NCBI RefSeq assembly: GCF_000158955.1
Contig: NZ_GG657757.1
Span: 3,428,511 to 3,463,964 of the forward strand
Length of the DNA: 35,454 bases
From: Streptomyces viridochromogenes DSM 40736
GTDB taxonomy: Bacteria > Actinomycetota > Actinomycetes > Streptomycetales > Streptomycetaceae
Direction: 5' to 3'
Positions within the stretch are counted from its first letter, which is position 1. The number at the start of each line of letters is the position of its first letter. The notes below the pieces were generated by a model. It had not been told where the DNA came from and ran no database searches. It saw nothing but the letters and a program-made list of their open reading frames with translations. The translations under genes were made by a program, and so were the position numbers. Positions 1-7,437 of the stretch are shown here, in pieces.

Positions 1-1007
1 TCTGCTGATCGAGGGCCCGCCGGGCAGCGGCCGTACGGAGCTGCTGCTTGGCGGTCGTCGCGTCCCTGGCCGCCGCCGAGCGGCCGGACCGCCTGGGCGT
101 CGTGCTGGTCGACGGCCGGGGCGGCCCCGGCGCGGGCGGCGGGCCCGGCGACGGACTGCGCGTGTGTACGGACGTACCGCATGTCACCACCTATCTCACG
201 GCCCACGACCCGGTCCGGATGCGGGAGTTCGCGCAGTCGCTCAGCGCCGAGCTGAAGCGGCGCGCCGAGCTGCTCGGGCGGTCCGACTTCGCCGAGTGGC
301 ACGCCGGGCGAGAGCTGTCCGGCCGCATGGTCACGCAACGCACTGCCACGGCCCGGGGCGGCGGCGCCCAGGCCGAGTCCGCCCCGGGGACCGCTCCCGG
401 TGCCGCCGCCGGGGCCGGTGACCTCGACTCCGCGCCCAGTTCGACGATGCGGCTGCGCCCCGGAGCGGCCCGGCGCCGGACGGACGCGGCGCCGCCGCTG
501 CCCCGGCTCGTCGTGGTCGTCGACGACCTGGACGGGCTGGTGGCCCCGGCGCTCGGTTCGACCGGACGGCCCGCCGCCGGATCGGTGATGCGCGCGCTGG
601 AGGCCGTGGCCCGGGAGGGTGACCGGCTGGGCGTCCACCTGGTGGCCGCCACCGGCCCGTGCGCCCGCACGGCGGAGACGGAACCGGCCCGTCGGGCCAC
701 CCTGCGCGTGAGCCTCGACGCCCCGGTCGCGGGTCCCGACGAGCCTGCTCCGGGCCGTGGGCGCCTGGACCGCGCGGACGGGCGGAGCACCCCGTTCCAG
801 GGCGGGCGCGTCACCGGCCGCATCCCCCGGACGGCGACCCTGCGCCCCACGGTCGTGCCGCTCGAATGGCACCGCATGGGTGACCCTCCGGCCCGCCGTC
901 CGGTGCGGGAACTCGGAAACGGCCCGACCGACCTGGCACTGTTGGCCAGCGCGCTGGAAAGGGCGGCGCGGGAGGTCGCGGCGGCGAAGGTGCCGTCACT
1001 TCTGTAG
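1..1007 (+). CDS. FtsK/SpoIIIE-type ATPase, C-terminal part (5' truncated, apparent frameshift)
   Basis: This is the 3' end of a large ATPase gene, probably an FHA-domain FtsK/SpoIIIE-like protein; the 5' part lies outside the window. Bases 2-46 read LLIEGPPGSGRTELL, a Walker A loop, in frame 2. From base 48 the continuation AVVASLAAAERPDRLGVVLV is in frame 3, which has a TGA at 6-8. Removing one base near 47-49 joins the two, so there is a +1 frameshift (mutation or sequence error). The remainder has a Walker B-like strand LVVVVDDLDGL, then RLGVHLVAATG, and a tail with STPFQGGRVTGRIPRT typical of FtsK-type ATPases used in type VII secretion or DNA pumping. The stop is TAG at 1005-1007. The family is fairly sure; the substrate is not known. 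Confidence 0.75.
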
Positions 1008-1062
1008 CGCCGGTCCGCGGCACTGTTCCGTGGCATTGGCCGGATGCCGACCCTCTGTCGTC

Positions 1063-1084
1063 GACCAGGGACGAGCCCCTGGTC
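1063..1084. terminator. Hairpin terminator after the FtsK-like gene
   Basis: GACCAGGG at 1063-1070 and CCCTGGTC at 1077-1084 form a perfect 8-bp stem with a 6-nt loop. It begins 56 bases after the stop codon and lacks a T-tract, which is usual for Streptomyces terminators. Confidence 0.5.
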
Positions 1085-1173
1085 ACGACGGGGTCACGAT
1101 CCCCCGCTTGACAGCCGACGCCATCTTGCCGCCCCCGCACACCCGGGCGTAGACCAGATCGCACGGGAGCGCG

Positions 1174-1189
1174 CTCGACGTTCGACGAG
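1174..1189. promoter_or_regulatory. Imperfect inverted repeat before the sugar ABC operon
   Basis: CTCGACGTTCGACGAG is an imperfect palindrome (outer CTCG/CGAG match exactly) ending 20 bases before the start of the binding-protein gene. Its placement suits an operator for a sugar-responsive repressor, but no regulator gene is adjacent and the match to a known site was not established. Confidence 0.25.
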
Positions 1190-1209
1190 GAACGAAGAAC
1201 GGGGCAGTC

Positions 1210-2619
1210 ATGCGCATGACGAGCACCATCCGGACACGCTGGTCGCCGCAGCCGAACGAGGCGACCCCCCAGAGCCGCAGAGCCATCAGGACAGCGGCCA
1301 CCGTCGCCGCGGGAGCGCTCGCGCTCTCGCTCACCGCCTGCGGAGGCAGTGACAACAACAGCACCGGAAACACGGGCGAGACCGAGGAGACCACCAACAG
1401 CGTCAACCTTCCGAAACTGGACGGGACGAGCCTGGAGGTCGCCGCCGTGTGGACCGGCACCGAACAGGCCAACTTCAAGAAGGTCCTTCAGGAGTTCGAG
1501 AACCGCACGGGTGCCAAGGTGACCTTCGTGCCCGCGCAGGACCCGATCATCAACTTCATCGGTTCGAAGGTGGCCGGCGGGCAGCCGCCGGACATCGCGA
1601 TGCTGCCACAGCCCGGCGCCATCAAGCAGGCCGTCGACAAGGGCTGGGCCAAGCCGCTGGGCTCCGACGCCGTCAAGGAGCTCAGCGAGAACTACTCGCA
1701 GGGCTGGCAGGACATCGGCAAGGTGGGCGGCAAGCCGTACGGCGTCTACTACAAGGCCGCCAACAAGTCCCTGATCTGGTACAACAACCAGGTCTTCGAG
1801 AACGCGGGGGCCAGTGAGCCCGAGACCTGGCCGGACCTGCTGGGCACCGCGCAGACGGTCTTCGACTCCGGCGTCACCCCGTTCTCCATCGGCGCGGCCG
1901 AGGGCTGGACGCTGACCGACTGGTTCGAGAACGTCTACCTCTCCCAGGCCGGCCCGGAGAAGTACGACCAGCTGGCCAAGCACGAGATCAAGTGGACGGA
2001 CCCGTCCGTGAAGGACGCGCTGACCACCCTCGCGCAGGTCTGGGGCAAGCCCGACTGGATCGCGGGCGGGGCGAACGGGGCGTTGCAGACCGACTTCCCG
2101 GCCTCCGTCACGCAGGTCTTCACCGGCGGGGACCAGCCCAAGGCGGCCATGGTCGCCGCGGGTGACTTCGCGCAGGTCAACATCCCGAAGAGCATGAAGA
2201 TCGGGACGGACGCGAAGGTGTTCCCGTTCCCCGCGGTCGGTGACAACGGCCCGGTGGTCTCGGGCGGCGACGCGGCCGTGATCCTGGAGGACTCGAAGGG
2301 ATCCCAGGCCCTGGCCACCTGGCTCGCCTCCCCGGACGCGGCGACGATCCAGGCGAAGCTGGGCGGTTACCTGTCACCGAACAAGAGCGTGCCGAACTCC
2401 GCGTACCCCAACGCGGTGCAGCAGAAGATCGCCAAGGCGCTCATCGACGCCGGTGACGACTTCCGCTTCGACATGTCCGACCAGGCCCCGCAGGCCTTCG
2501 GCGGTACGCCCGGCAAGGGCGAGTGGAAGATCCTCCAGGACTTCCTGAAGAACCCGAAGAACATCGCGGGTACCCAGGCGAAGCTGGAGGCCGAAGCGGC
2601 CGCGGCCTACGGGAACTGA
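1210..2619 (+). CDS. Sugar ABC transporter substrate-binding lipoprotein (CUT1 family)
   Basis: This is an extracytoplasmic solute-binding lipoprotein of 469 residues that would capture an oligosaccharide or alpha-glucoside and deliver it to the two permeases downstream. The N-terminus has basic residues (RRAIRT), a hydrophobic stretch and the lipobox LTAC, with Cys44 as the predicted acylated residue. A low-complexity linker rich in Asn, Thr and Glu follows. The mature part looks like SBP family 1, with GTEQANFKKVLQEFENRTGAKV near the start. The start at 1210 has GGGG at 1201-1204 as a possible ribosome site; ATG at 1216 is an alternative. It is the first gene of a three-gene operon, with 4 bases to the next start. 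The exact sugar cannot be read from sequence. Confidence 0.9.
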   Translation: MRMTSTIRTRWSPQPNEATPQSRRAIRTAATVAAGALALSLTACGGSDNNSTGNTGETEETTNSVNLPKLDGTSLEVAAVWTGTEQANFKKVLQEFENRTGAKVTFVPAQDPIINFIGSKVAGGQPPDIAMLPQPGAIKQAVDKGWAKPLGSDAVKELSENYSQGWQDIGKVGGKPYGVYYKAANKSLIWYNNQVFENAGASEPETWPDLLGTAQTVFDSGVTPFSIGAAEGWTLTDWFENVYLSQAGPEKYDQLAKHEIKWTDPSVKDALTTLAQVWGKPDWIAGGANGALQTDFPASVTQVFTGGDQPKAAMVAAGDFAQVNIPKSMKIGTDAKVFPFPAVGDNGPVVSGGDAAVILEDSKGSQALATWLASPDAATIQAKLGGYLSPNKSVPNSAYPNAVQQKIAKALIDAGDDFRFDMSDQAPQAFGGTPGKGEWKILQDFLKNPKNIAGTQAKLEAEAAAAYGN

Positions 2620-2623
2620 CGTC

Positions 2624-3967
2624 ATGACGTCGGCCACGGCAGGGGGCACCGAGCCCCCTGCCGCTCCCAAGTCGCGCAAGAGTGTGACCGGCACCCGCAG
2701 GACCGTCGCGGCACTGTTCCTGCTGCCCGCGTTCGTCCTGCTCGGCGCGCTCGTGGTGTACCCGATCGGGTACTCGGTCGTGCGCAGCTTCTACGACCAG
2801 TCCGGCGACGGCTTCGCCGGAATGGACAACTACAAGTCCCTCTTCACCGACGAGGGCATCCGCACCGCGCTGAAGAACAACATCATCTGGGTGGTGTTCG
2901 CGCCCACGGTCGCGACGGCGCTCGGCCTGATCTTCGCGGTGCTGACCGAACGGGTGCGCTGGGGCACGGCCTTCAAGCTGGTCGTCTTCATGCCGATGGC
3001 GATCTCCATGCTGGCGGCGGGCATCATCTTCCGCCTGGTGTACGACCAGGACCCGGACAAGGGCGTGGCGAACGCGGTGTGGGTGGGCGTGCACGACACC
3101 TTCGCCCCGTCGTCGGAGTTCCCGAAGGCCCATCCGGGCCGGCAGTCGCCGCTGGAGCCGGCCGGCGGCGGCGCGTTCATCACCAAGTCGCCCGTGCGGA
3201 CGGGCGAGACCGTCTTGCTGCCGCTCGTGGGTGTCGCGCCGGATCTGATGCCCGACGACGCGAAGACCGCCGTGGCGGCGAAGCCGGAGCCGGACAAGAT
3301 CACCGGCACGACCTGGCAGGACTTCACCCGCGGCAAGGGCGTGGGCAAGCTGGGCGAGGTCGACGCGGCCGAACTGGGCTATGCGGGCATGAAGGTCGAG
3401 GCCGTCAAGGACGGCAGGGTCGTGGCGTCGGCGACGGCCGCCGGCGACGGCACCTTCACGCTCCCGGCCTCGGCCGACGGAGCCCAACTCCGGCTCCCGG
3501 CGAGCAACTTCAAGGAGCCGTACAACGGCCTGGACTGGCTCGGCCCGGCCCTGGTCACCCCGTCCATCATCGGCTCGTACATCTGGATGTGGGCGGGCTT
3601 CGCGATGGTGCTGATCGCGGCGGGGCTCGCGGGCGTGCCGCGTGAACTGCTGGAGGCGGCCCGGGTCGACGGAGCGTCGGAATGGCAGGTGTTCAGACGG
3701 GTCACGGTGCCGTTGCTGGCGCCGGTCCTCGCGGTCGTCACCGTCACGCTGATGATCAACGTGCTGAAGATCTTCGACCTGGTCTTCATCATCGCCCCCG
3801 GCTCCTCCCAGGACGACGCGAACGTCCTCGCCCTGGAGCTGTACCGCAAGGGCTTCTCCGAGGACCAGCCGGGCATCGCCAGCGCCATCTCGGTGTTCCT
3901 GCTGCTGCTCGTGATCCCGGTGATGTGGTTCAACGTACGGCGGCTGCGGCGGGAGGTGCGGCGATGA
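2624..3967 (+). CDS. Sugar ABC transporter permease, MalF-like, with a large extracytoplasmic insert
   Basis: This is an inner-membrane subunit of the CUT1 importer, 447 residues. Transmembrane segments are visible at about 27-50, 85-107, 118-138, 307-334, 365-390 and 420-437. The EAA loop that docks the ATPase is at about 340-358 (ELLEAARVDGASEWQVFRR). Ordinary CUT1 permeases have about 300 residues. Here roughly 165 extra residues (about 141-305) lie between the third and fourth segments, the place where E. coli MalF has its P2 domain. The end of the insert (MKVEAVKDGRVVASATA through GTFTLPASADGAQLRLP) looks like a beta-sandwich of the carboxypeptidase-regulatory type. The gene overlaps the next by ATGA, so translation is probably coupled. 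Confidence 0.9.
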   Translation: MTSATAGGTEPPAAPKSRKSVTGTRRTVAALFLLPAFVLLGALVVYPIGYSVVRSFYDQSGDGFAGMDNYKSLFTDEGIRTALKNNIIWVVFAPTVATALGLIFAVLTERVRWGTAFKLVVFMPMAISMLAAGIIFRLVYDQDPDKGVANAVWVGVHDTFAPSSEFPKAHPGRQSPLEPAGGGAFITKSPVRTGETVLLPLVGVAPDLMPDDAKTAVAAKPEPDKITGTTWQDFTRGKGVGKLGEVDAAELGYAGMKVEAVKDGRVVASATAAGDGTFTLPASADGAQLRLPASNFKEPYNGLDWLGPALVTPSIIGSYIWMWAGFAMVLIAAGLAGVPRELLEAARVDGASEWQVFRRVTVPLLAPVLAVVTVTLMINVLKIFDLVFIIAPGSSQDDANVLALELYRKGFSEDQPGIASAISVFLLLLVIPVMWFNVRRLRREVRR

Positions 3968-4827
3968 AGGCCACCATGCAGTCGCTGGGGTCCAAGCTGG
4001 TCGAGGGGGTCAGCGGTGGGCTGGTGCGGGTGTTCCTCATCGTCGTCGGGCTGTTCTGGCTGGTGCCGACGATCGGTCTGCTGCTGTCCAGCCTGCGCTC
4101 GCCGGAGGACATCGCGGCGAGCGGCTGGTGGAAGGTGTTCACCGAGCCCTCGCAGATCACCTTCGACAGCTACCGGAAGCTGCTGGAGAACGAGGACATC
4201 ACCAACTCCCTGCTGAACACGGTGTGGATCACCGTGCCGGCGACCGTGCTGGTCGTGGTCATCGGCTCGCTGGCGGGCTACGCCTTCGCCTGGATGGAGT
4301 TCCCGGGCCGGGACTGGTGGTTCCTGGCCGTCGTCGGCCTGTTGGTCGTGCCCGTGCAGGTGGCGCTGATCCCGATCGCCGAACTCTTCGGCACCATCGG
4401 CATCTTCGGCTCCGTACTCGGTGTGGTGCTCTTCCACGTCGGCTTCGGGCTGCCGTTCGCGGTGTTCCTGCTGCGGAACTTCTTCGCGGAGATCCCGAGG
4501 GAGCTGCTGGAGGCGGCCCGCCTGGACGGGGCGGGTGAACTGCGGCTGTTCCTGCGTGTCGTGATGCCGCTCGGCGGCCCGGCGATCGCCGCCCTCGGCA
4601 TCTTCCAGTTCCTGTGGGTGTGGAACGACCTGCTGGTCGCGCTGATCTTCTCGGACTCCGGGAGCCAGCCGATCACCGTGGCGCTCCAGACGCAGGTACG
4701 GCAGTTCGGCAACAACATCGACGTGCTGGCACCCGGCGCGTTCATCTCGATGGTGATCCCGCTGGCCGTCTTCTTCGCTTTCCAGCGGCAGTTCGTGTCC
4801 GGCGTGATGGCGGGCGCCGTGAAGTAG
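3964..4827 (+). CDS. Sugar ABC transporter permease, MalG-like
   Basis: This is the second membrane subunit of the importer, 287 residues, close to the family norm. The start ATG at 3964 overlaps the upstream TGA as ATGA; a longer open frame upstream is only read-through. Hydrophobic segments lie at about 21-42, 88-110, 118-140, 146-170, 203-228 and 258-275. The EAA motif is at about 177-197 (EIPRELLEAARLDGAGELRL). No ATPase gene follows; a hairpin ends the operon. From knowledge of Streptomyces, such orphan CUT1 systems usually share the MsiK ATPase encoded elsewhere; that is inference here. Confidence 0.92.
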   Translation: MKATMQSLGSKLVEGVSGGLVRVFLIVVGLFWLVPTIGLLLSSLRSPEDIAASGWWKVFTEPSQITFDSYRKLLENEDITNSLLNTVWITVPATVLVVVIGSLAGYAFAWMEFPGRDWWFLAVVGLLVVPVQVALIPIAELFGTIGIFGSVLGVVLFHVGFGLPFAVFLLRNFFAEIPRELLEAARLDGAGELRLFLRVVMPLGGPAIAALGIFQFLWVWNDLLVALIFSDSGSQPITVALQTQVRQFGNNIDVLAPGAFISMVIPLAVFFAFQRQFVSGVMAGAVK

Positions 4828-4846
4828 CCGTTACCACAGGGCGATT

Positions 4847-4878
4847 GACGGGGCGGGCCGACAGCGGTCCGTCCCGTC
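4847..4878 (+). terminator. Strong hairpin terminator of the sugar ABC operon
   Basis: GACGGGGCGGGCC at 4847-4859 pairs with GGTCCGTCCCGTC at 4866-4878 over 13 bp, with two G-U pairs in RNA and a GACAGC loop. It starts 20 bases after the stop of the second permease. No T-tract follows. Confidence 0.7.
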
Positions 4879-4958
4879 CGTGTTCCCCCGGATGCCGTAG
4901 CCCACCGTAACCAAGTCGCCTCGCCGGCCGTTCCCGGGCCGAACGCCCGTGCCGACCG

Positions 4959-7232
4959 ATGGATGGCCTCTTGCCCAGGTTCAGTGTCATTGTCCCCGCG
5001 TACCAGGTTCAGGCGTACCTGCACGAGTGCCTCGAATCGGTGCTCTCCCAATCGTGTCCCGATCTGGAACTGATCGTCGTCGACGACTGCTCACCGGACG
5101 CGTGCGGCGCGATCATCGACGAGTTCGCCGCCCGTGACGCGCGGGTCCGGCCCGTCCATCTGCCGGAGAACGTCGGCCTGGGCCGCGCCCGCAACGTCGG
5201 TGTCGCGCACGCGAGCGGCGACTACCTGCTGTTCCTCGACAGCGACGACACCCTCACGCCCGACGCGCTGCGGTCGATCACGGACCGGCTGAAGGAGACG
5301 GGCGATCCGGACGTCCTGGTCTTCGACTACGCGCGCACCCACTGGACGGGCGAGGCGGTCCGCAACCAGGCGGCCCTCCACCTCACCGAGCAGGGCCCGG
5401 CGCCGTTCCGCCTGGAGGACCGGCCGGGGCTGCTGAGGCTGCTGATGGTCGCCTGGAACAAGGCCTACCGGCGGGACTTCGTCGAGCGGAGGGGCTTCAC
5501 CTTCCCGCCCGGGTACTACGAGGACACGCCGTGGACGTACCCGGTGCTGATGACCGCGGAGTCGATCGCGACCCTGGACCGGGTCTGCGTGCACTACCGG
5601 CAGCGTCGGCAGGGCAGCATCCTGCGCACCACCAGCGAGCGGCACTTCGACGTCTTCGACCAGTACGACCGGGTCTTCGCCTACCTCGACGAACGCCCGG
5701 AACTGGCCAGGTGGCGCCCGGCGCTGTTCCGCCGCATGGTCCATCACCTGGCGATCGTGTACGCGCGGCGGGACCGGCTGCCCCGCGGTTCGCACGCGGA
5801 CTTCATGCGCCGGGCCCGCGCCCACTACCGCCGCTACCGCACCCCGGGCGGCCCCCTCCCCCTGCGCGCCCGGGTGCACCACGTCCTGATCCGCTTCGGC
5901 CTGCACCGCACCTACCGCACGCTCCGGCTGGCGTCGGCCGCGCAGCGCGGCGCGGCCCGGGCGTCCGGGAGACTGTTGCGGGGCCTCAGGTCCGCCGCGC
6001 TCGGTGCCCACTACCGCCTCCAGCGCTGTCTGCCGCTGCGCGCCGACCGGGCCGTCTTCGCGGCCTACGGCGGCCGCGGCCACAGCTGCAACCCGGGCGC
6101 GCTGGAGTCGGCGTTCCGCGATCTCGCGCCGCACATCCGCACCGCGTGGATCGCCCGTCCCGAGCACCACCACGCGACGCCGCCGGGGCCGCGCCGCCTC
6201 GTCCCCGGCACGGCCGCCTACTGGACGGCGCTCGCCCGCTCCCGGTACCTGGTCAGCAACACCGACTTCGACCACCGGCTGGCCAAGCGCCGGGGCCAGG
6301 TGCTGATCCAGACCGGGCACGGCACCCCGCTGGGACACATCGGCCTGGACCTCCAGGAGCGCCCGGCGGCAGCCCGCGGCAGGGACTTCGCCCGGCTGCT
6401 CAAGGGCGTGGACCAGTGGGACTACGTGCTGTCCGCCAATCGCCACACCACGCTGACCCACGAGCGCGTCCACCCCGGCCGCTACACCACGCTCGAGTAC
6501 GGCTACCCCCGCAACGACGTGTTCCGCAGGGCGACCGCGGCCGACGTGACCCGGCTGCGTGCCACGCTCGGCATCCCCGAGGGCACGGTGGCGATCCTGT
6601 ACGCGCCGACCCACCGCGACTACCGCCGGTCCCAGCGCCACTGCCTCGACCTGCAGCGGATCGTACGCCGTCTGGGCCCGCGTTTCGTCGTGCTGGCCCG
6701 CGCCCATCACGCCTACGACGCCCCGCTGACCAGCACCTGCGGCAGGGTCGTCGACGTCAGCGACCACCCGAGCGTGGAGTCGCTCTGCCTGGCCTCGGAC
6801 GCCCTGGTCACGGACTACTCGTCGGTGATGTTCGACTACGCCAACCTGGACCGGCCGATCGTGGTCCTCGCCGACGACTGGGAGGCGTACGACGCGGCCC
6901 GCGGCACCTACTTCGACCTGCGGTCCTTCCCGCCGGGCGCGGTCGCGCGCGGTGAGGACGAGCTGATCGACGTCTTCGCCACCGGCCACTGGCGCGGCTC
7001 CCGCTCGACGCAGCTGCGTGCGGCGTTCCGCGAGCGGTTCTGCACGTACGACGACGGCCGGGCCGCCGAGCGGGTCGTACGCCGGGTCGTCCTCGGGGAG
7101 TCGGAGCTGCCGCCGGTCCTGCCGCTCGGCGAACGCCGTCCGGTGCCGTCGGCGGCGGCCGCACTGGCGCGCGAGCCGCTCACCACGGTGCCGCAGCCGG
7201 CCGGCCCCGCGGGCGTCATCGACCGTCTCTGA
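4959..7232 (+). CDS. Bifunctional GT2 glycosyltransferase / TagF-type polyol-phosphate transferase (paralogue A)
   Basis: This is a large cytoplasmic, membrane-associated fusion enzyme of 757 residues for cell-wall glycopolymer synthesis. Residues 1-220 form a GT-A domain, with VVDDCSPD at about 40-47 and the metal-binding DSDD at 94-97. A basic helical linker follows. Residues about 365-710 form a CDP-glycerol glycerophosphotransferase (TagF-like) domain with QTGHGTPLG at 451-459, YAPTHRDY at 548-555, RAHH at 581-584 and TDYSSVMFDY at 618-627. The catalytic-type histidines His454 and His583/584 are present, but the usual Lys after HGTPL is Gly459. The ATG at 4959 has no ribosome site. TTG at 4971 would give MPRFSVIVP, aligning exactly with paralogues B and C, with GGATGG just upstream, so 4971 may be the true start. 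It begins the glycopolymer block. Confidence 0.88.
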   Translation: MDGLLPRFSVIVPAYQVQAYLHECLESVLSQSCPDLELIVVDDCSPDACGAIIDEFAARDARVRPVHLPENVGLGRARNVGVAHASGDYLLFLDSDDTLTPDALRSITDRLKETGDPDVLVFDYARTHWTGEAVRNQAALHLTEQGPAPFRLEDRPGLLRLLMVAWNKAYRRDFVERRGFTFPPGYYEDTPWTYPVLMTAESIATLDRVCVHYRQRRQGSILRTTSERHFDVFDQYDRVFAYLDERPELARWRPALFRRMVHHLAIVYARRDRLPRGSHADFMRRARAHYRRYRTPGGPLPLRARVHHVLIRFGLHRTYRTLRLASAAQRGAARASGRLLRGLRSAALGAHYRLQRCLPLRADRAVFAAYGGRGHSCNPGALESAFRDLAPHIRTAWIARPEHHHATPPGPRRLVPGTAAYWTALARSRYLVSNTDFDHRLAKRRGQVLIQTGHGTPLGHIGLDLQERPAAARGRDFARLLKGVDQWDYVLSANRHTTLTHERVHPGRYTTLEYGYPRNDVFRRATAADVTRLRATLGIPEGTVAILYAPTHRDYRRSQRHCLDLQRIVRRLGPRFVVLARAHHAYDAPLTSTCGRVVDVSDHPSVESLCLASDALVTDYSSVMFDYANLDRPIVVLADDWEAYDAARGTYFDLRSFPPGAVARGEDELIDVFATGHWRGSRSTQLRAAFRERFCTYDDGRAAERVVRRVVLGESELPPVLPLGERRPVPSAAAALAREPLTTVPQPAGPAGVIDRL

Positions 7233-7348
7233 ACACCCCTCGTACTCAGGGGAGCCCGCATGCCCTCCAGCCCGTCGCGGCCGAGACCCAGCCGGCCGCC
7301 CTCCTGGCGCCCGTCCGGACGACCGGGACGCCGTGGCGCCGCCTGACA

Positions 7349-7425
7349 GCGACCCGCTTGTGCAGAACCTGACGCGACCCGCTTGTGCAGAACCTGACAA
7401 CGACCCCGCGTCCGCAGAACACGAC
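7349..7425 (+). repeat. 25-bp perfect tandem repeat plus a decayed third copy, intergenic
   Basis: Two identical 25-bp units lie back to back at 7349-7373 and 7374-7398; each contains CCCGCTTGTGCAGAACC. A degenerate third unit (CGACCCCGCGTCCGCAGAAC) follows at about 7400-7419 and trails to 7425. The array ends 13 bases before the next start codon, so it lies in the leader of paralogue B. Because 25 is not a multiple of three, it is probably not coding. Confidence 0.8.
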
Positions 7426-7437
7426 AGAAAGAGCAGA

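Noticed and set aside
1108..1113. TTGACA as a -35 element for the sugar ABC operon
   Set aside because: No -10-like hexamer lies 15-19 bases downstream; the region there is C-rich.
3682..3963. Upstream extension of the MalG-like permease
   Set aside because: It lies wholly inside the MalF-like gene; ATGA at 3964 gives a normal family N-terminus.
7236..7252. CCCCT/AGGGG hairpin after paralogue A as terminator
   Set aside because: Only 5 bp with a 7-nt loop; too weak to call.
7349..7425. CRISPR-like array
   Set aside because: The units are directly contiguous with no spacers and no cas genes are present.
7018..7437. Upstream extension of paralogue B
   Set aside because: It would overlap the end of paralogue A and translate a 25-bp repeat array; ATG 7438 aligns with the paralogues.
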